From contig NZ_BNAD01000001.1 of assembly GCF_014653115.1 (NCBI RefSeq), forward strand, positions 310,001-374,000: a stretch of 64,000 bases of DNA. Direction: 5' to 3'. Below, one piece after another: positions 9,262 to 16,290 of the stretch; within the stretch, counting starts at the first letter, position 1, and every line of letters begins with the position of its first letter. The notes below the pieces were generated by a model. It saw nothing but the letters and a program-made list of their open reading frames with translations. It did not search any database and was not told the DNA's origin. This DNA is from Nocardioides flavus (ex Wang et al. 2016) (GTDB taxonomy: Bacteria; Actinomycetota; Actinomycetes; Propionibacteriales; Nocardioidaceae). The position numbers were made by a program, and so were the translations under genes.

Positions 9262-10124
9262 TGGCTCGCCAGCCGCTCGTCGCCCGCCGCGCCGAGGAGC
9301 TGCTCGGCACCGCGGTCGTCGCGACCTCCCCGGTGGCCGGGGGCGACATCGCGACCGCGACCCGGCTGCGGCTCTCCAGCGGACAGACGGCCCTGATGAA
9401 GACGCTGCCGCACGCACCGGAGGGCTTCTTCGAGGCCGAGGTCGCCGGGCTGCGCTGGCTCGCCGAGGTCGACGGCGGGGTGCTCGTCCCCGAGGTCCTC
9501 GCCGCCGCGCCCGACTGCGTCGTCCTCGCGTGGGTCGAGCAGGGCCAGAAGACCCCCGTCGAGGCGGCCGTCGCCTTCGGCCAGCAGCTCGCCACCACCC
9601 ACCGGGCCGGAGCCGACGGGTGGGGCCTGGACCACGACGGGTTCATCGGACGGCTGCCGCTGCCCAACAAGGGCGCCGACTCGTGGCCGGAGTTCTACGC
9701 CGTGCGCCGGGTGCTGCCCTACCTCAAGCTCGCGCGCGACCGCGGCGCGATCAGCGACACCGACGCGGCAGCGGTCGAGGCCGTCGTCGGCCGGCTCACC
9801 GAGCTGCTCCCCGAGGACACCCCAGCCCGCCTGCACGGCGACCTCTGGAACGGCAACTGCCTCTGGGGCCAGGACCTCGCCATCCACGTCATCGACCCGG
9901 CCGCACACGGGGGCCACCGCGAGGTCGACCTGGCGATGCTGCACCTGTTCGGTCTGACCCACCTGCCGCGGGTGGTGGCGGCCTACGACGAGGCGTACCC
10001 CCTCGCCGAGGGCTGGGAGGACCGGCTCGGGGTCCACCAGCTCTTCCCGCTGCTGGTGCACGCCTGCATGTTCGGCGGCGGCTACGGCGCGCGAGCCGGG
10101 GCGGTCGCGGCGCGCTTCGCCTGA
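9261..10124 (+). CDS. Fructosamine/ribulosamine kinase family protein
   Basis: A 287-residue protein-kinase-fold enzyme of the fructosamine 3-kinase family (usual length about 290). The catalytic loop HGDLWNGN is at 192-199, followed by the DFG-equivalent IDPAAHGGHREVDLAM. Lys47 in ALMKTLP is the likely ATP-binding lysine. Family members phosphorylate ketoamines on glycated proteins so that the adduct falls off; bacterial ones often prefer ribulosamines. Its ATG overlaps the TGA of the phosphatase gene. Together they make a plausible repair pair for ribose 5-phosphate glycation. Confidence 0.88.
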   Translation: MARQPLVARRAEELLGTAVVATSPVAGGDIATATRLRLSSGQTALMKTLPHAPEGFFEAEVAGLRWLAEVDGGVLVPEVLAAAPDCVVLAWVEQGQKTPVEAAVAFGQQLATTHRAGADGWGLDHDGFIGRLPLPNKGADSWPEFYAVRRVLPYLKLARDRGAISDTDAAAVEAVVGRLTELLPEDTPARLHGDLWNGNCLWGQDLAIHVIDPAAHGGHREVDLAMLHLFGLTHLPRVVAAYDEAYPLAEGWEDRLGVHQLFPLLVHACMFGGGYGARAGAVAARFA

Positions 10125-10132
10125 CCCCGCCG

Positions 10133-10210
10133 CACCATGAAGGCAGTTCGCGGCGTGACGGCCGCAGCCCACGCTCAGGAGACGACCGCGAGGCCCGAAC
10201 TGCCTTCACC
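10133..10210. repeat. Palindromic element, family B (copy 1)
   Basis: A 13-bp inverted repeat (TGAAGGCAGTTCG at 10138-10150 and CGAACTGCCTTCA at 10196-10208) encloses about 45 nt. The interior shares CCACGCTCAGG with copy 2 at 38645-38727, so the unit is an element and not just a hairpin. It lies between the fructosamine kinase stop and the response regulator promoter. Confidence 0.8.
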
Positions 10211-10214
10211 ATGT

Positions 10215-10232
10215 TTTCAGGATCGCCTCAGG
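10215..10232 (+). promoter_or_regulatory. Candidate response-regulator binding direct repeat
   Basis: Two TCAGG units (TTTCAGG at 10215-10221 and CCTCAGG at 10226-10232) are spaced exactly 11 bp apart, one helical turn, 23-40 nt upstream of the response regulator GTG. OmpR-family regulators bind such direct repeats, and MprA boxes contain CTCAGG-like octamers. Autoregulation is therefore plausible but inferred. Confidence 0.4.
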
Positions 10233-10254
10233 GGCCGGTGGCATCCTTGGGCGC

Positions 10255-10950
10255 GTGACTGAGTCCCGGCCCCGCGTGCTCGTCGTCGACGACGACCGGG
10301 CCGTGCGCGACTCGCTGCGCCGGTCGCTGGAGTTCAACGGCTACGAGGTCGTCCTGGCCGCCGACGGCGCCGAGGGCCTGGTGGCGGTCGGGTCGCACCA
10401 GCCCGACGTCGTGGTGATCGACGTGATGATGCCGCGCCTCGACGGGATCGAGACGACCCGCGCCCTCCGTGCGGCCGGCAACGACGTACCGGTCCTGGTC
10501 CTCACCGCCCGCGACGCGGTCGGCGACCGGGTCGAGGGACTGGACGCGGGAGCCGACGACTACCTCACCAAGCCGTTCGCGCTGGAGGAGCTGCTGGCGC
10601 GGCTGCGAGCGCTGCTGCGCCGCGTCGTGCCCGACGGCGACGCCGAGAACGAGGTGCTGTCGTTCGCCGACCTCACCATGGACGTCGCGAGCCGCGACGT
10701 CTCGCGCGGCGGTCGCGCGATCGAGCTGACCCGCACCGAGTTCACGCTGCTCGAGATGTTCCTGCGACGGCCTCGGCGGGTGCTCGACCGCTCCTTCATC
10801 CTCGAGGAGGTCTGGGGATACGACTTCCCCACGAGTGCGAACTCGCTCGAGGTCTATGTCGGCTACCTGCGGCGCAAGACCGAGGCGGAGGGCGAGCCGC
10901 GGCTGATCCAGACGGTGCGCGGCGTCGGCTACGTCCTGAAGGAATCATGA
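10255..10950 (+). CDS. OmpR-family response regulator, MprA-like
   Basis: A 231-residue regulator. The receiver domain (1-120) has the acidic pocket VVDDDRAV, phospho-acceptor Asp56 in [14 protein letters not shown], and the switch Lys in [13 protein letters not shown]. The C-terminal winged helix (about 135-228) shows [21 protein letters not shown] and [14 protein letters not shown]. Sequence and pairing resemble mycobacterial MprA, which controls envelope-stress genes. The GTG start at 10255 gives the correct receiver N-terminus. The kinase gene follows 10 nt later, so the two form one operon. Confidence 0.92.
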   Translation: MTESRPRVLVVDDDRAVRDSLRRSLEFNGYEVVLAADGAEGLVAVGSHQPDVVVIDVMMPRLDGIETTRALRAAGNDVPVLVLTARDAVGDRVEGLDAGADDYLTKPFALEELLARLRALLRRVVPDGDAENEVLSFADLTMDVASRDVSRGGRAIELTRTEFTLLEMFLRRPRRVLDRSFILEEVWGYDFPTSANSLEVYVGYLRRKTEAEGEPRLIQTVRGVGYVLKES

Positions 10951-10960
10951 AGGTCCCGTC

Positions 10961-12355
10961 GTGAGGCGGGCGGCCGTCTGGCCCGACGGGCGCTGGCACT
11001 ACCGCAGGTCGCTGGCGTCGCGGGTCGCCGTCCTCACCACGCTCGTGCTGGGGCTGCTGATCGCGGCGATGGCCCTCACCGCGTTCTTCGTGATGCGCCA
11101 GCAGCTGATGAGCTCGCTCGACCAGTCGCTGCTCAACCGCGCGCACCGCGCGACCGCCGACACCACCCTGTCCCGGATCACCGCGAAGGGCGTGCCGTCG
11201 TGGGTGCTCGGTGCGGCGGACGTACGGATCATCCTGATCACCGCCGACGGGCGGGGCATGTCGGGCTCGGGCATCCCGACCTTCACCCTCGGCCAGCCTG
11301 AGTACGACGTGGTCACCGGGCAGCGCGAGTCGGCCGTGCGGACCCTCGTCACCGAGGAGGGGGAGCGCTTCCGGGTCGCGACCGTCGGCGCCGGCAGCGG
11401 CCAGGCGCTGATCCTCGCCCAGCCCCTCGCCCCCAACGACCGGACGCTGGAGAAGCTCGGCGGCGTGCTCTTCGTCTTCGGTGCGCTCGGCCTGCTCGCC
11501 GCCCTGCTGGCCGGCTGGCTGGTCGCCAAGAACGGGCTCAGGCCCGTACGCCGCCTCACCTCAGCGGTCGAGCGGATCGCGATGACCGAGGACCTGTCGC
11601 CGCTGCGGGTGGAGGGCGACGACGAGGTGGCGCGCCTCGCGACCGCCTTCAACCAGATGCTGCTGGCCCTCGGCGCCTCCCGCGACCGGCAGCGGCGCCT
11701 GGTCGCCGACGCGAGCCACGAGCTGCGTACGCCCCTGACCTCCCTGCGGACCAACCTCGACCTGCTCCGGCAGGCCGAGGGCAACACCGCCCTCTCCACC
11801 CAGGCGCGCCTCGAGCTGCTCGACGACGTGCGCGGCCAGATCGAGGAGCTCAGCGCGCTGGTCGGCGACCTCGTCGAGCTCGCCCGCGACGAGCCGACCT
11901 CCCACGTGGTGGCCCGCGTCGAGCTCGCCGAGGTCGTGGACCGGGCCGTGAAGCGCGTGCGGCGGCGCGCGCACGGGGTGGGCTTCGACGTCGACCTCGA
12001 GTCCTGGCCGGTGGTCGGCGACGCCAACAGCCTCGAGCGCGCGGTGACCAACCTCCTCGACAACGCCGCCAAGTGGAGCCCCGCCGACGGCACCGTCACC
12101 GTGCGCCTGACCGGCGGCGTGCTCACCGTCGACGACCAGGGCAGCGGCGTGGCCGAGGCCGACCGCCCGCACGTGTTCGAGCGGTTCTACCGAGCCGAGG
12201 AGTCACGCGCCATGCCCGGTTCCGGGCTCGGGCTGGCCATCGTGCAGCAGGTCATCGACCGCCACGGCGGGCAGATCCGGGTCTCCGAGGCGCCCGGCGG
12301 TGGGGCGCGGTTCTCGATGTGGGTGCCGGGGGTCGGAGCTGCAACGCCGGGTTAG
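10961..12355 (+). CDS. Sensor histidine kinase, MprB-like
   Basis: A 464-residue membrane kinase. TM1 lies at about 21-45. The extracytoplasmic sensor (46-165) has no Cys. TM2 is at about 167-188, followed by a HAMP domain to about 240. The dimerization/phosphoacceptor helix contains His253 in DASHELRTPLTSLR. The HATPase domain has the N box NLLDNAAKWS, G1 VDDQGSGV, the F box ERFYR, and G2 GSGLGLAIV. The partner is the upstream response regulator. The signal is unknown; MprB in mycobacteria responds to envelope stress. A GTG start lies 10 nt after the regulator stop. Confidence 0.92.
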   Translation: MRRAAVWPDGRWHYRRSLASRVAVLTTLVLGLLIAAMALTAFFVMRQQLMSSLDQSLLNRAHRATADTTLSRITAKGVPSWVLGAADVRIILITADGRGMSGSGIPTFTLGQPEYDVVTGQRESAVRTLVTEEGERFRVATVGAGSGQALILAQPLAPNDRTLEKLGGVLFVFGALGLLAALLAGWLVAKNGLRPVRRLTSAVERIAMTEDLSPLRVEGDDEVARLATAFNQMLLALGASRDRQRRLVADASHELRTPLTSLRTNLDLLRQAEGNTALSTQARLELLDDVRGQIEELSALVGDLVELARDEPTSHVVARVELAEVVDRAVKRVRRRAHGVGFDVDLESWPVVGDANSLERAVTNLLDNAAKWSPADGTVTVRLTGGVLTVDDQGSGVAEADRPHVFERFYRAEESRAMPGSGLGLAIVQQVIDRHGGQIRVSEAPGGGARFSMWVPGVGAATPG

Positions 12356-12361
12356 TGCACC

Positions 12362-12389
12362 TACCCACCCCCGTGCATCAGGGTGGGTA
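12362..12389. terminator. Bidirectional hairpin between convergent genes
   Basis: TACCCACCC (12362-12370) pairs perfectly with GGGTGGGTA (12381-12389) around a 10-nt loop. It begins 6 nt after the histidine kinase stop and ends 16 nt before the pabB stop on the other strand. A shared terminator is the natural reading, although neither side has a clear T-run. Confidence 0.5.
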
Positions 12390-12405
12390 CGGCCTGCCGG
12401 CCCGG

Positions 12406-13701
12406 TCACAGCGCCTGGTCGAAGACCCGCAGCAGCCGCTCGGCCTTCCACTGCGTCTCCGCCCACTCCTCGGGGAGGTCGGACTGCACGGTGATGCCGC
12501 CGCCGGTGCCGAGGACCCAGGTGCCGCTGCCGTCGGTGACCAGCGAGCGGATGACGACGCCGAGGTCGGCAGGGCCGTCGCCGCTGATCCACCCGAACGC
12601 CCCGGCGTACGCGCCGCGCGGCGTCGCCTCGACCTCCTCGATCACCTCCATCGTCCGGCGCTTCGGCGCGCCCGTCATCGACCCTGCGGGGAACAGCGCG
12701 CGCAGCGCCGCGACGGTCGAGACGTCGTCGCGGAGCCGGCCGCGGACGGTGGAGACGAGCTGGTGCACCGACTCGTACGACTCGACCTGCATCAGGGCGG
12801 GCACCTCCACCGAGCCGACCTCGCAGACCAGTGACAGGTCGTTGCGGAGCAGGTCGACGATCATCAGGTTCTCCGCGCGCGTCTTGGGCTCGCGCGCCAG
12901 TCGACCGCGCTGCTCCTCGTCCTCCTCGGGAGTGGCACCGCGGGGCGTGGTGCCCTTGATCGGCTTCGTCTCGAGGTGCCGGTCGGCGGTGACCAAGGCG
13001 TACCGCTCCGGCGAGCTCGACAACAGCCAGGCGCGCGCGCCGGGCACGTCGTGCTGGAGGAACCCGCTGTACGGCGCGGGGTTGAGCGCGCGGAGGCGGA
13101 TGTAGGCCGCGACGGGGTCGAGGTCGGACGTGCGGGTGAGCCGGTGGGTGAGGTTGACCTCGTAGGAGTTGCCGGCGTGGAGGTGCTCCTGGACGCGGCC
13201 GAAGGCGGCGGCGTACGTACTGGGAGGGGTGTCCTGACTCCTGGAGGCCGTTGCAACCCCCTCCAGGAGCGAGAATCCCCGCTCGAGCGGGGATTCTGCG
13301 GAGGCCCCCGCCCGCCCCTCGGCAACCACCGAAGGGTGCTCGAAGACCCGCACCTCCCCCGGCCGCATCCAGACCGCGTCGGGCAGGAACGGGTCGGGGG
13401 TGGCGGGCAGGTCGGTGCGGGCGGCGTACCCGAGGTAGCCGAACCACTGCTCCCCCGCGGCGATCCGCTCCTCGAGCACGGTGAAGACGTCGTCGCCGAC
13501 GACCTGCGTGGACCCGCCGGCGTGCAGGGTGACCTCGCGCCGGGCAGCCGACCACGACAGGGACGGGTCGTCCTCGTGGAGCCAGCCGATGATCGACCGG
13601 CGACCGGACCACTCGCGGGCGCCGCCGCCGTCGAGCCAGAAGCAGCGCGGGCGCAGTGACGCCACGTCGCGGAAGAAGGACACCGGATCCATCTCGCTCA
13701 C
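12406..13701 (-). CDS. pabB: Aminodeoxychorismate synthase component I, carrying a repeat insertion
   Basis: A 431-residue chorismate-binding enzyme that aminates chorismate to 4-amino-4-deoxychorismate for folate, using ammonia from the PabA partner. Family signatures include SSSPERY, TKPIKGTTPRG, ENLMIVDLLRNDL, the catalytic-core LFPAGSMTGAPKRRTMEVI and GAYAGAFGWIS. The GTG at 13701 overlaps the pabA stop (GTGA), which decides the start; an ATG at 13692 is the alternative. Positions 13229-13300 form two adjacent hairpins that add about 24 residues (ESPLERGFSLLEGVATASRS) in frame, in a surface segment before the core domain. Anthranilate synthase component I is a less likely alternative. Confidence 0.88.
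   Translation of the reverse strand: MSEMDPVSFFRDVASLRPRCFWLDGGGAREWSGRRSIIGWLHEDDPSLSWSAARREVTLHAGGSTQVVGDDVFTVLEERIAAGEQWFGYLGYAARTDLPATPDPFLPDAVWMRPGEVRVFEHPSVVAEGRAGASAESPLERGFSLLEGVATASRSQDTPPSTYAAAFGRVQEHLHAGNSYEVNLTHRLTRTSDLDPVAAYIRLRALNPAPYSGFLQHDVPGARAWLLSSSPERYALVTADRHLETKPIKGTTPRGATPEEDEEQRGRLAREPKTRAENLMIVDLLRNDLSLVCEVGSVEVPALMQVESYESVHQLVSTVRGRLRDDVSTVAALRALFPAGSMTGAPKRRTMEVIEEVEATPRGAYAGAFGWISGDGPADLGVVIRSLVTDGSGTWVLGTGGGITVQSDLPEEWAETQWKAERLLRVFDQAL
13238..13296. repeat. Double-hairpin element inside pabB, family G-related
   Basis: A 10-bp inverted repeat (CTCCTGGAGG, 13238-13247; CCTCCAGGAG, 13260-13269) encloses a GTTGCAAC core. It is followed by a perfect 24-bp palindrome at 13273-13296 (half-site GAATCCCCGCTC). 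The core resembles the CCGTTGCAACGG palindrome of the element at 42655-42741. The pabB frame runs through it without a stop. Confidence 0.8.
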
Positions 13702-14321
13702 TCGGGGTCCCCGCGGCGTTGTTCGGGGGAGCGGAGCGGAGGAGAAGAACGTCGTGGGGTGCGATCGAGGAAGTTCCTCACGATCGCCTCGCCGTGCTCG
13801 GACAGCACCGACTCGGGGTGGAACTGCACGCCCTCCAGCGGCAGGTCGACGTGCCGCACGCCCATCACGACGCCGTCCTCCGACCACGCCGTGGCCACGA
13901 GGGCGGCTGGCAGCTCGACGGCGCCCAGCGAGTGGTAGCGCACCGCGGCGAACCCCTGCGGCAGCCCGGCGAGCACGCCGGCCCCGTCGTGGCGGATCGA
14001 GGCGACCTCGCCGTGCGCCGGCCGCAGGCGCGAGACGGTCCCGCCGTACGCCGCCACCAGCCCCTGCATCCCCAGGCACACGCCGAGCACGGGCCGCCTC
14101 CCGTCACGGAGCACCGCGGTGCCCACGGAGAAGTCCGCCTCGGAGTCGGGGCTCCCCGGCCCCGGGGACAGCACCACGTGCGAGTGCCGCAGCACGTCCT
14201 CGGCACCGACCTCGTCGTGCTGCACCACCCGCGGCAGCTCGCCCGTCACGGCGGCGACGAGGTGCACCAGGTTCCACGTGTAGGAGTCGTGGTGGTCCAC
14301 CACGATCACGTCCGGTCGCAC
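13698..14321 (-). CDS. pabA: Aminodeoxychorismate synthase glutamine amidotransferase component
   Basis: A 207-residue class I glutamine amidotransferase. It shows the N-terminal DHHDSYTWNL, the oxyanion loop LSPGPGSP, nucleophile Cys82 in GVCLGMQGL, and the His-Glu dyad in QFHPESVLSEHGE. It releases ammonia from glutamine and passes it to the chorismate-binding subunit. Its stop overlaps the pabB start by 4 nt. TrpG and PabA cannot be told apart by sequence alone, but coupling to pabB favours folate synthesis; dual use is possible. Confidence 0.9.
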   Translation of the reverse strand: MRPDVIVVDHHDSYTWNLVHLVAAVTGELPRVVQHDEVGAEDVLRHSHVVLSPGPGSPDSEADFSVGTAVLRDGRRPVLGVCLGMQGLVAAYGGTVSRLRPAHGEVASIRHDGAGVLAGLPQGFAAVRYHSLGAVELPAALVATAWSEDGVVMGVRHVDLPLEGVQFHPESVLSEHGEAIVRNFLDRTPRRSSPPLRSPEQRRGDPE

Positions 14322-14336
14322 GCAGCGACCCTAGTG

Positions 14337-16040
14337 CTAGCGGCGCACTGCCCGGCACGCCTCCGCCACCGGCTGGTCACCGGTCTCCCGGCAGCCGTCG
14401 AACGCGGTGAGCCTCTCCATCAGCGCGGCCACCTCGTCGCGCCGCGACTTCCGGGCGAAGTCGTTGCGCCGCTCGAACCGGTCCTTGCGGTAGGAGTAGA
14501 ACTCATAGCCCCAGGTCGTCCGGTTGCGCCGCGGGTCGAGGTCGAAGCGCGCCAGCAGCGCCGTACGGCTCCGCACCGCCGTGAACGACGGGATCCGGTC
14601 GAGCTCGGAGCCGGTGAAGGCGGCGTCGGGGTCGTCGCCGGTCAGCGTCTGCTGGGTGTGCTCGAGGAAGGCGTACGACTGGCGCACCAGCGACGGCTGG
14701 GTCAGCGTCGGCACCAGCGAGAGGCCGCTGCGGAACGGTGCCGGCGACAGCCCGGCCAGCTCCTCGAAGGTCGGCGCGAGGTCGATGTTGCTGGTGACCT
14801 CGCGGCGCTTGCCCGGGACCACGCCCGGGCCGGTGACCAGCAGCGGGACGCGGGAGTCGGTGTCGTACGGCGTCCCCTTGCCGCGGCCGAGGCCGTTCTG
14901 TCCGAGGTGGAAGCCGTTGTCGGAGGTGAGCACGACGTAGGTGTGGGGCCCGACGGTGCGCAGGATCCTCGACACCAGGCGGTCGGCCGACTGCGCCATC
15001 CGCGCCCGGTCGCGCAGGTCGCGGACCGCGACGGCGGCCGGGAGCGTCCGCACGGTGTTCCAGGCGCGCGCCCGCGAGCCGTCGGCCAGGCGCGGACGGT
15101 TGTCCCGGCGCTGGTCGGCGAAGCCCGGCAGGTCGGCGACCGTGAGCTTGCGGCAGGCCACCCGGCCACAGCTGCGCGGGCCCGACCTGTCGCGGAACAT
15201 CGGGGGGAAGAGCGGGTCGCCGGCGTAGTGCGGCTCGGGGTTCACCCGGTTGTGCGGGGCGTAGAGCGATACCTCGAGGAAGTAGGGCGCGTCGGAGGCC
15301 TCGTTGGCCTTCACGAAGTCCATCGCGAGGTCGCCGATGACGGTCCCGGCGTACGCCTCGTCCTTGGCCGCGTCGCTCGCGCTCGCGGGCGGCGCCGGGT
15401 GCTGCACCAGCCGCAGGCGCTGGCCGTCGAGCGTGGTGCTGGCGAAGTCCCAGCCGTCGTAGGCGGACCCGAAGACGGTGTTGAAGGTCGTCCATCCCGG
15501 CACGACGGGCGGCAGCGCCCGGCCGGGCGACCACTCGTACTCGTTGAGGAACTTGCCGATGAAGCCGGTGTGGTAGCCCGCCTCCTGCAGCCGCACGTTG
15601 AACGCCCGCTCGGGGTTGCCGTTGGTGTCGTAGGCCGGCCACCCGCCGAGGCGCGAGGTGCCGCGGTTGGAGGTGTTGGTACGCACCCCGGTCTGGTGGG
15701 GGTACTGCCCGGTGAAGAAGCTCGACCGCGACACGCAGCACAGCGAGTCGGTGACGAAGGAGTGCGGATAGCTCGCACCGGCCTTGCGCATGCGCTGTGC
15801 CGACCGCATCGTCTGCACGAGGTCCATCGAGAAGTCGTCGAGCATCACCACGACGATGTTGGGCCGCCTGGCGCGCGCGGCCGCGGGGGCGAGCTCGCCC
15901 ACCGCCGACGCCGTGCTCTCCGTACGCGGCGGCGCGACGCCGTCCGGCCTCCGCTCCCCGCCGGGCGGCCCGGTAACCGCCCCGCATGCCGTCAACGCCA
16001 GCAGGCACAGGCCTGCCACGGCTCCCCTGATCTTCCGCAC
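14337..16040 (-). CDS. Lipoprotein sulfatase with CCVSR active-site motif
   Basis: A 567-residue type I sulfatase. The N-terminal signal ends in a lipobox, LTAC with Cys19, so it is probably lipid-anchored outside the membrane. NIVVVMLDDFS near 61-71 gives the two metal Asp residues. The nucleophile region is DSLCCVSRSSFFTGQYPHQTGV. Related N-acetylglucosamine-6-sulfatase-like proteins read CCPSR here, where the first Cys becomes formylglycine; this copy has Val103 in place of Pro. The distal metal motif SDNGFHLGQNG and the Lys of RGKGTPYD are present. The substrate is unknown. The gene lies 15 nt upstream of pabA on the same strand. Confidence 0.87.
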   Translation of the reverse strand: MRKIRGAVAGLCLLALTACGAVTGPPGGERRPDGVAPPRTESTASAVGELAPAAARARRPNIVVVMLDDFSMDLVQTMRSAQRMRKAGASYPHSFVTDSLCCVSRSSFFTGQYPHQTGVRTNTSNRGTSRLGGWPAYDTNGNPERAFNVRLQEAGYHTGFIGKFLNEYEWSPGRALPPVVPGWTTFNTVFGSAYDGWDFASTTLDGQRLRLVQHPAPPASASDAAKDEAYAGTVIGDLAMDFVKANEASDAPYFLEVSLYAPHNRVNPEPHYAGDPLFPPMFRDRSGPRSCGRVACRKLTVADLPGFADQRRDNRPRLADGSRARAWNTVRTLPAAVAVRDLRDRARMAQSADRLVSRILRTVGPHTYVVLTSDNGFHLGQNGLGRGKGTPYDTDSRVPLLVTGPGVVPGKRREVTSNIDLAPTFEELAGLSPAPFRSGLSLVPTLTQPSLVRQSYAFLEHTQQTLTGDDPDAAFTGSELDRIPSFTAVRSRTALLARFDLDPRRNRTTWGYEFYSYRKDRFERRNDFARKSRRDEVAALMERLTAFDGCRETGDQPVAEACRAVRR

Positions 16041-16170
16041 TGCTCCCCCGTCGTGTCCCGCGATGGCTACCTAGGGTGACGCCGCAGGCGGCCCGACGGT
16101 TGCCCGCCACGCCGAGACTTCGTCATCCGTCGGATGCCTCGACCTGGATCGAGGGGTGTCCGCAGCCCGC

Positions 16171-16234
16171 GGTAGTCAGGGACGTTCTGGTCGGGTCTTG
16201 GCCCGTTGCGCCTACGAGAACGTCCCTGACTACC
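16171..16234. repeat. Palindromic element, family C
   Basis: A perfect 18-bp inverted repeat: GGTAGTCAGGGACGTTCT at 16171-16188 and its complement at 16217-16234, loop 28 nt. It starts with the same GGTAGTC as family A but then differs. It lies between the sulfatase start and the stop of the PhzE-like gene, both on the minus strand, so it may also act as a terminator for the latter. Confidence 0.85.
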
Positions 16235-16290
16235 CGGGTTCGGGAGGGCGGGGACACCGATCGACGTCCGACCAAGGGACAGGACAGAGG

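Noticed and set aside
13656-16079. 807-residue plus-strand frame opposite pabA and the sulfatase
   Set aside because: Antisense shadow; the minus strand carries the lipobox, sulfatase and amidotransferase motifs.
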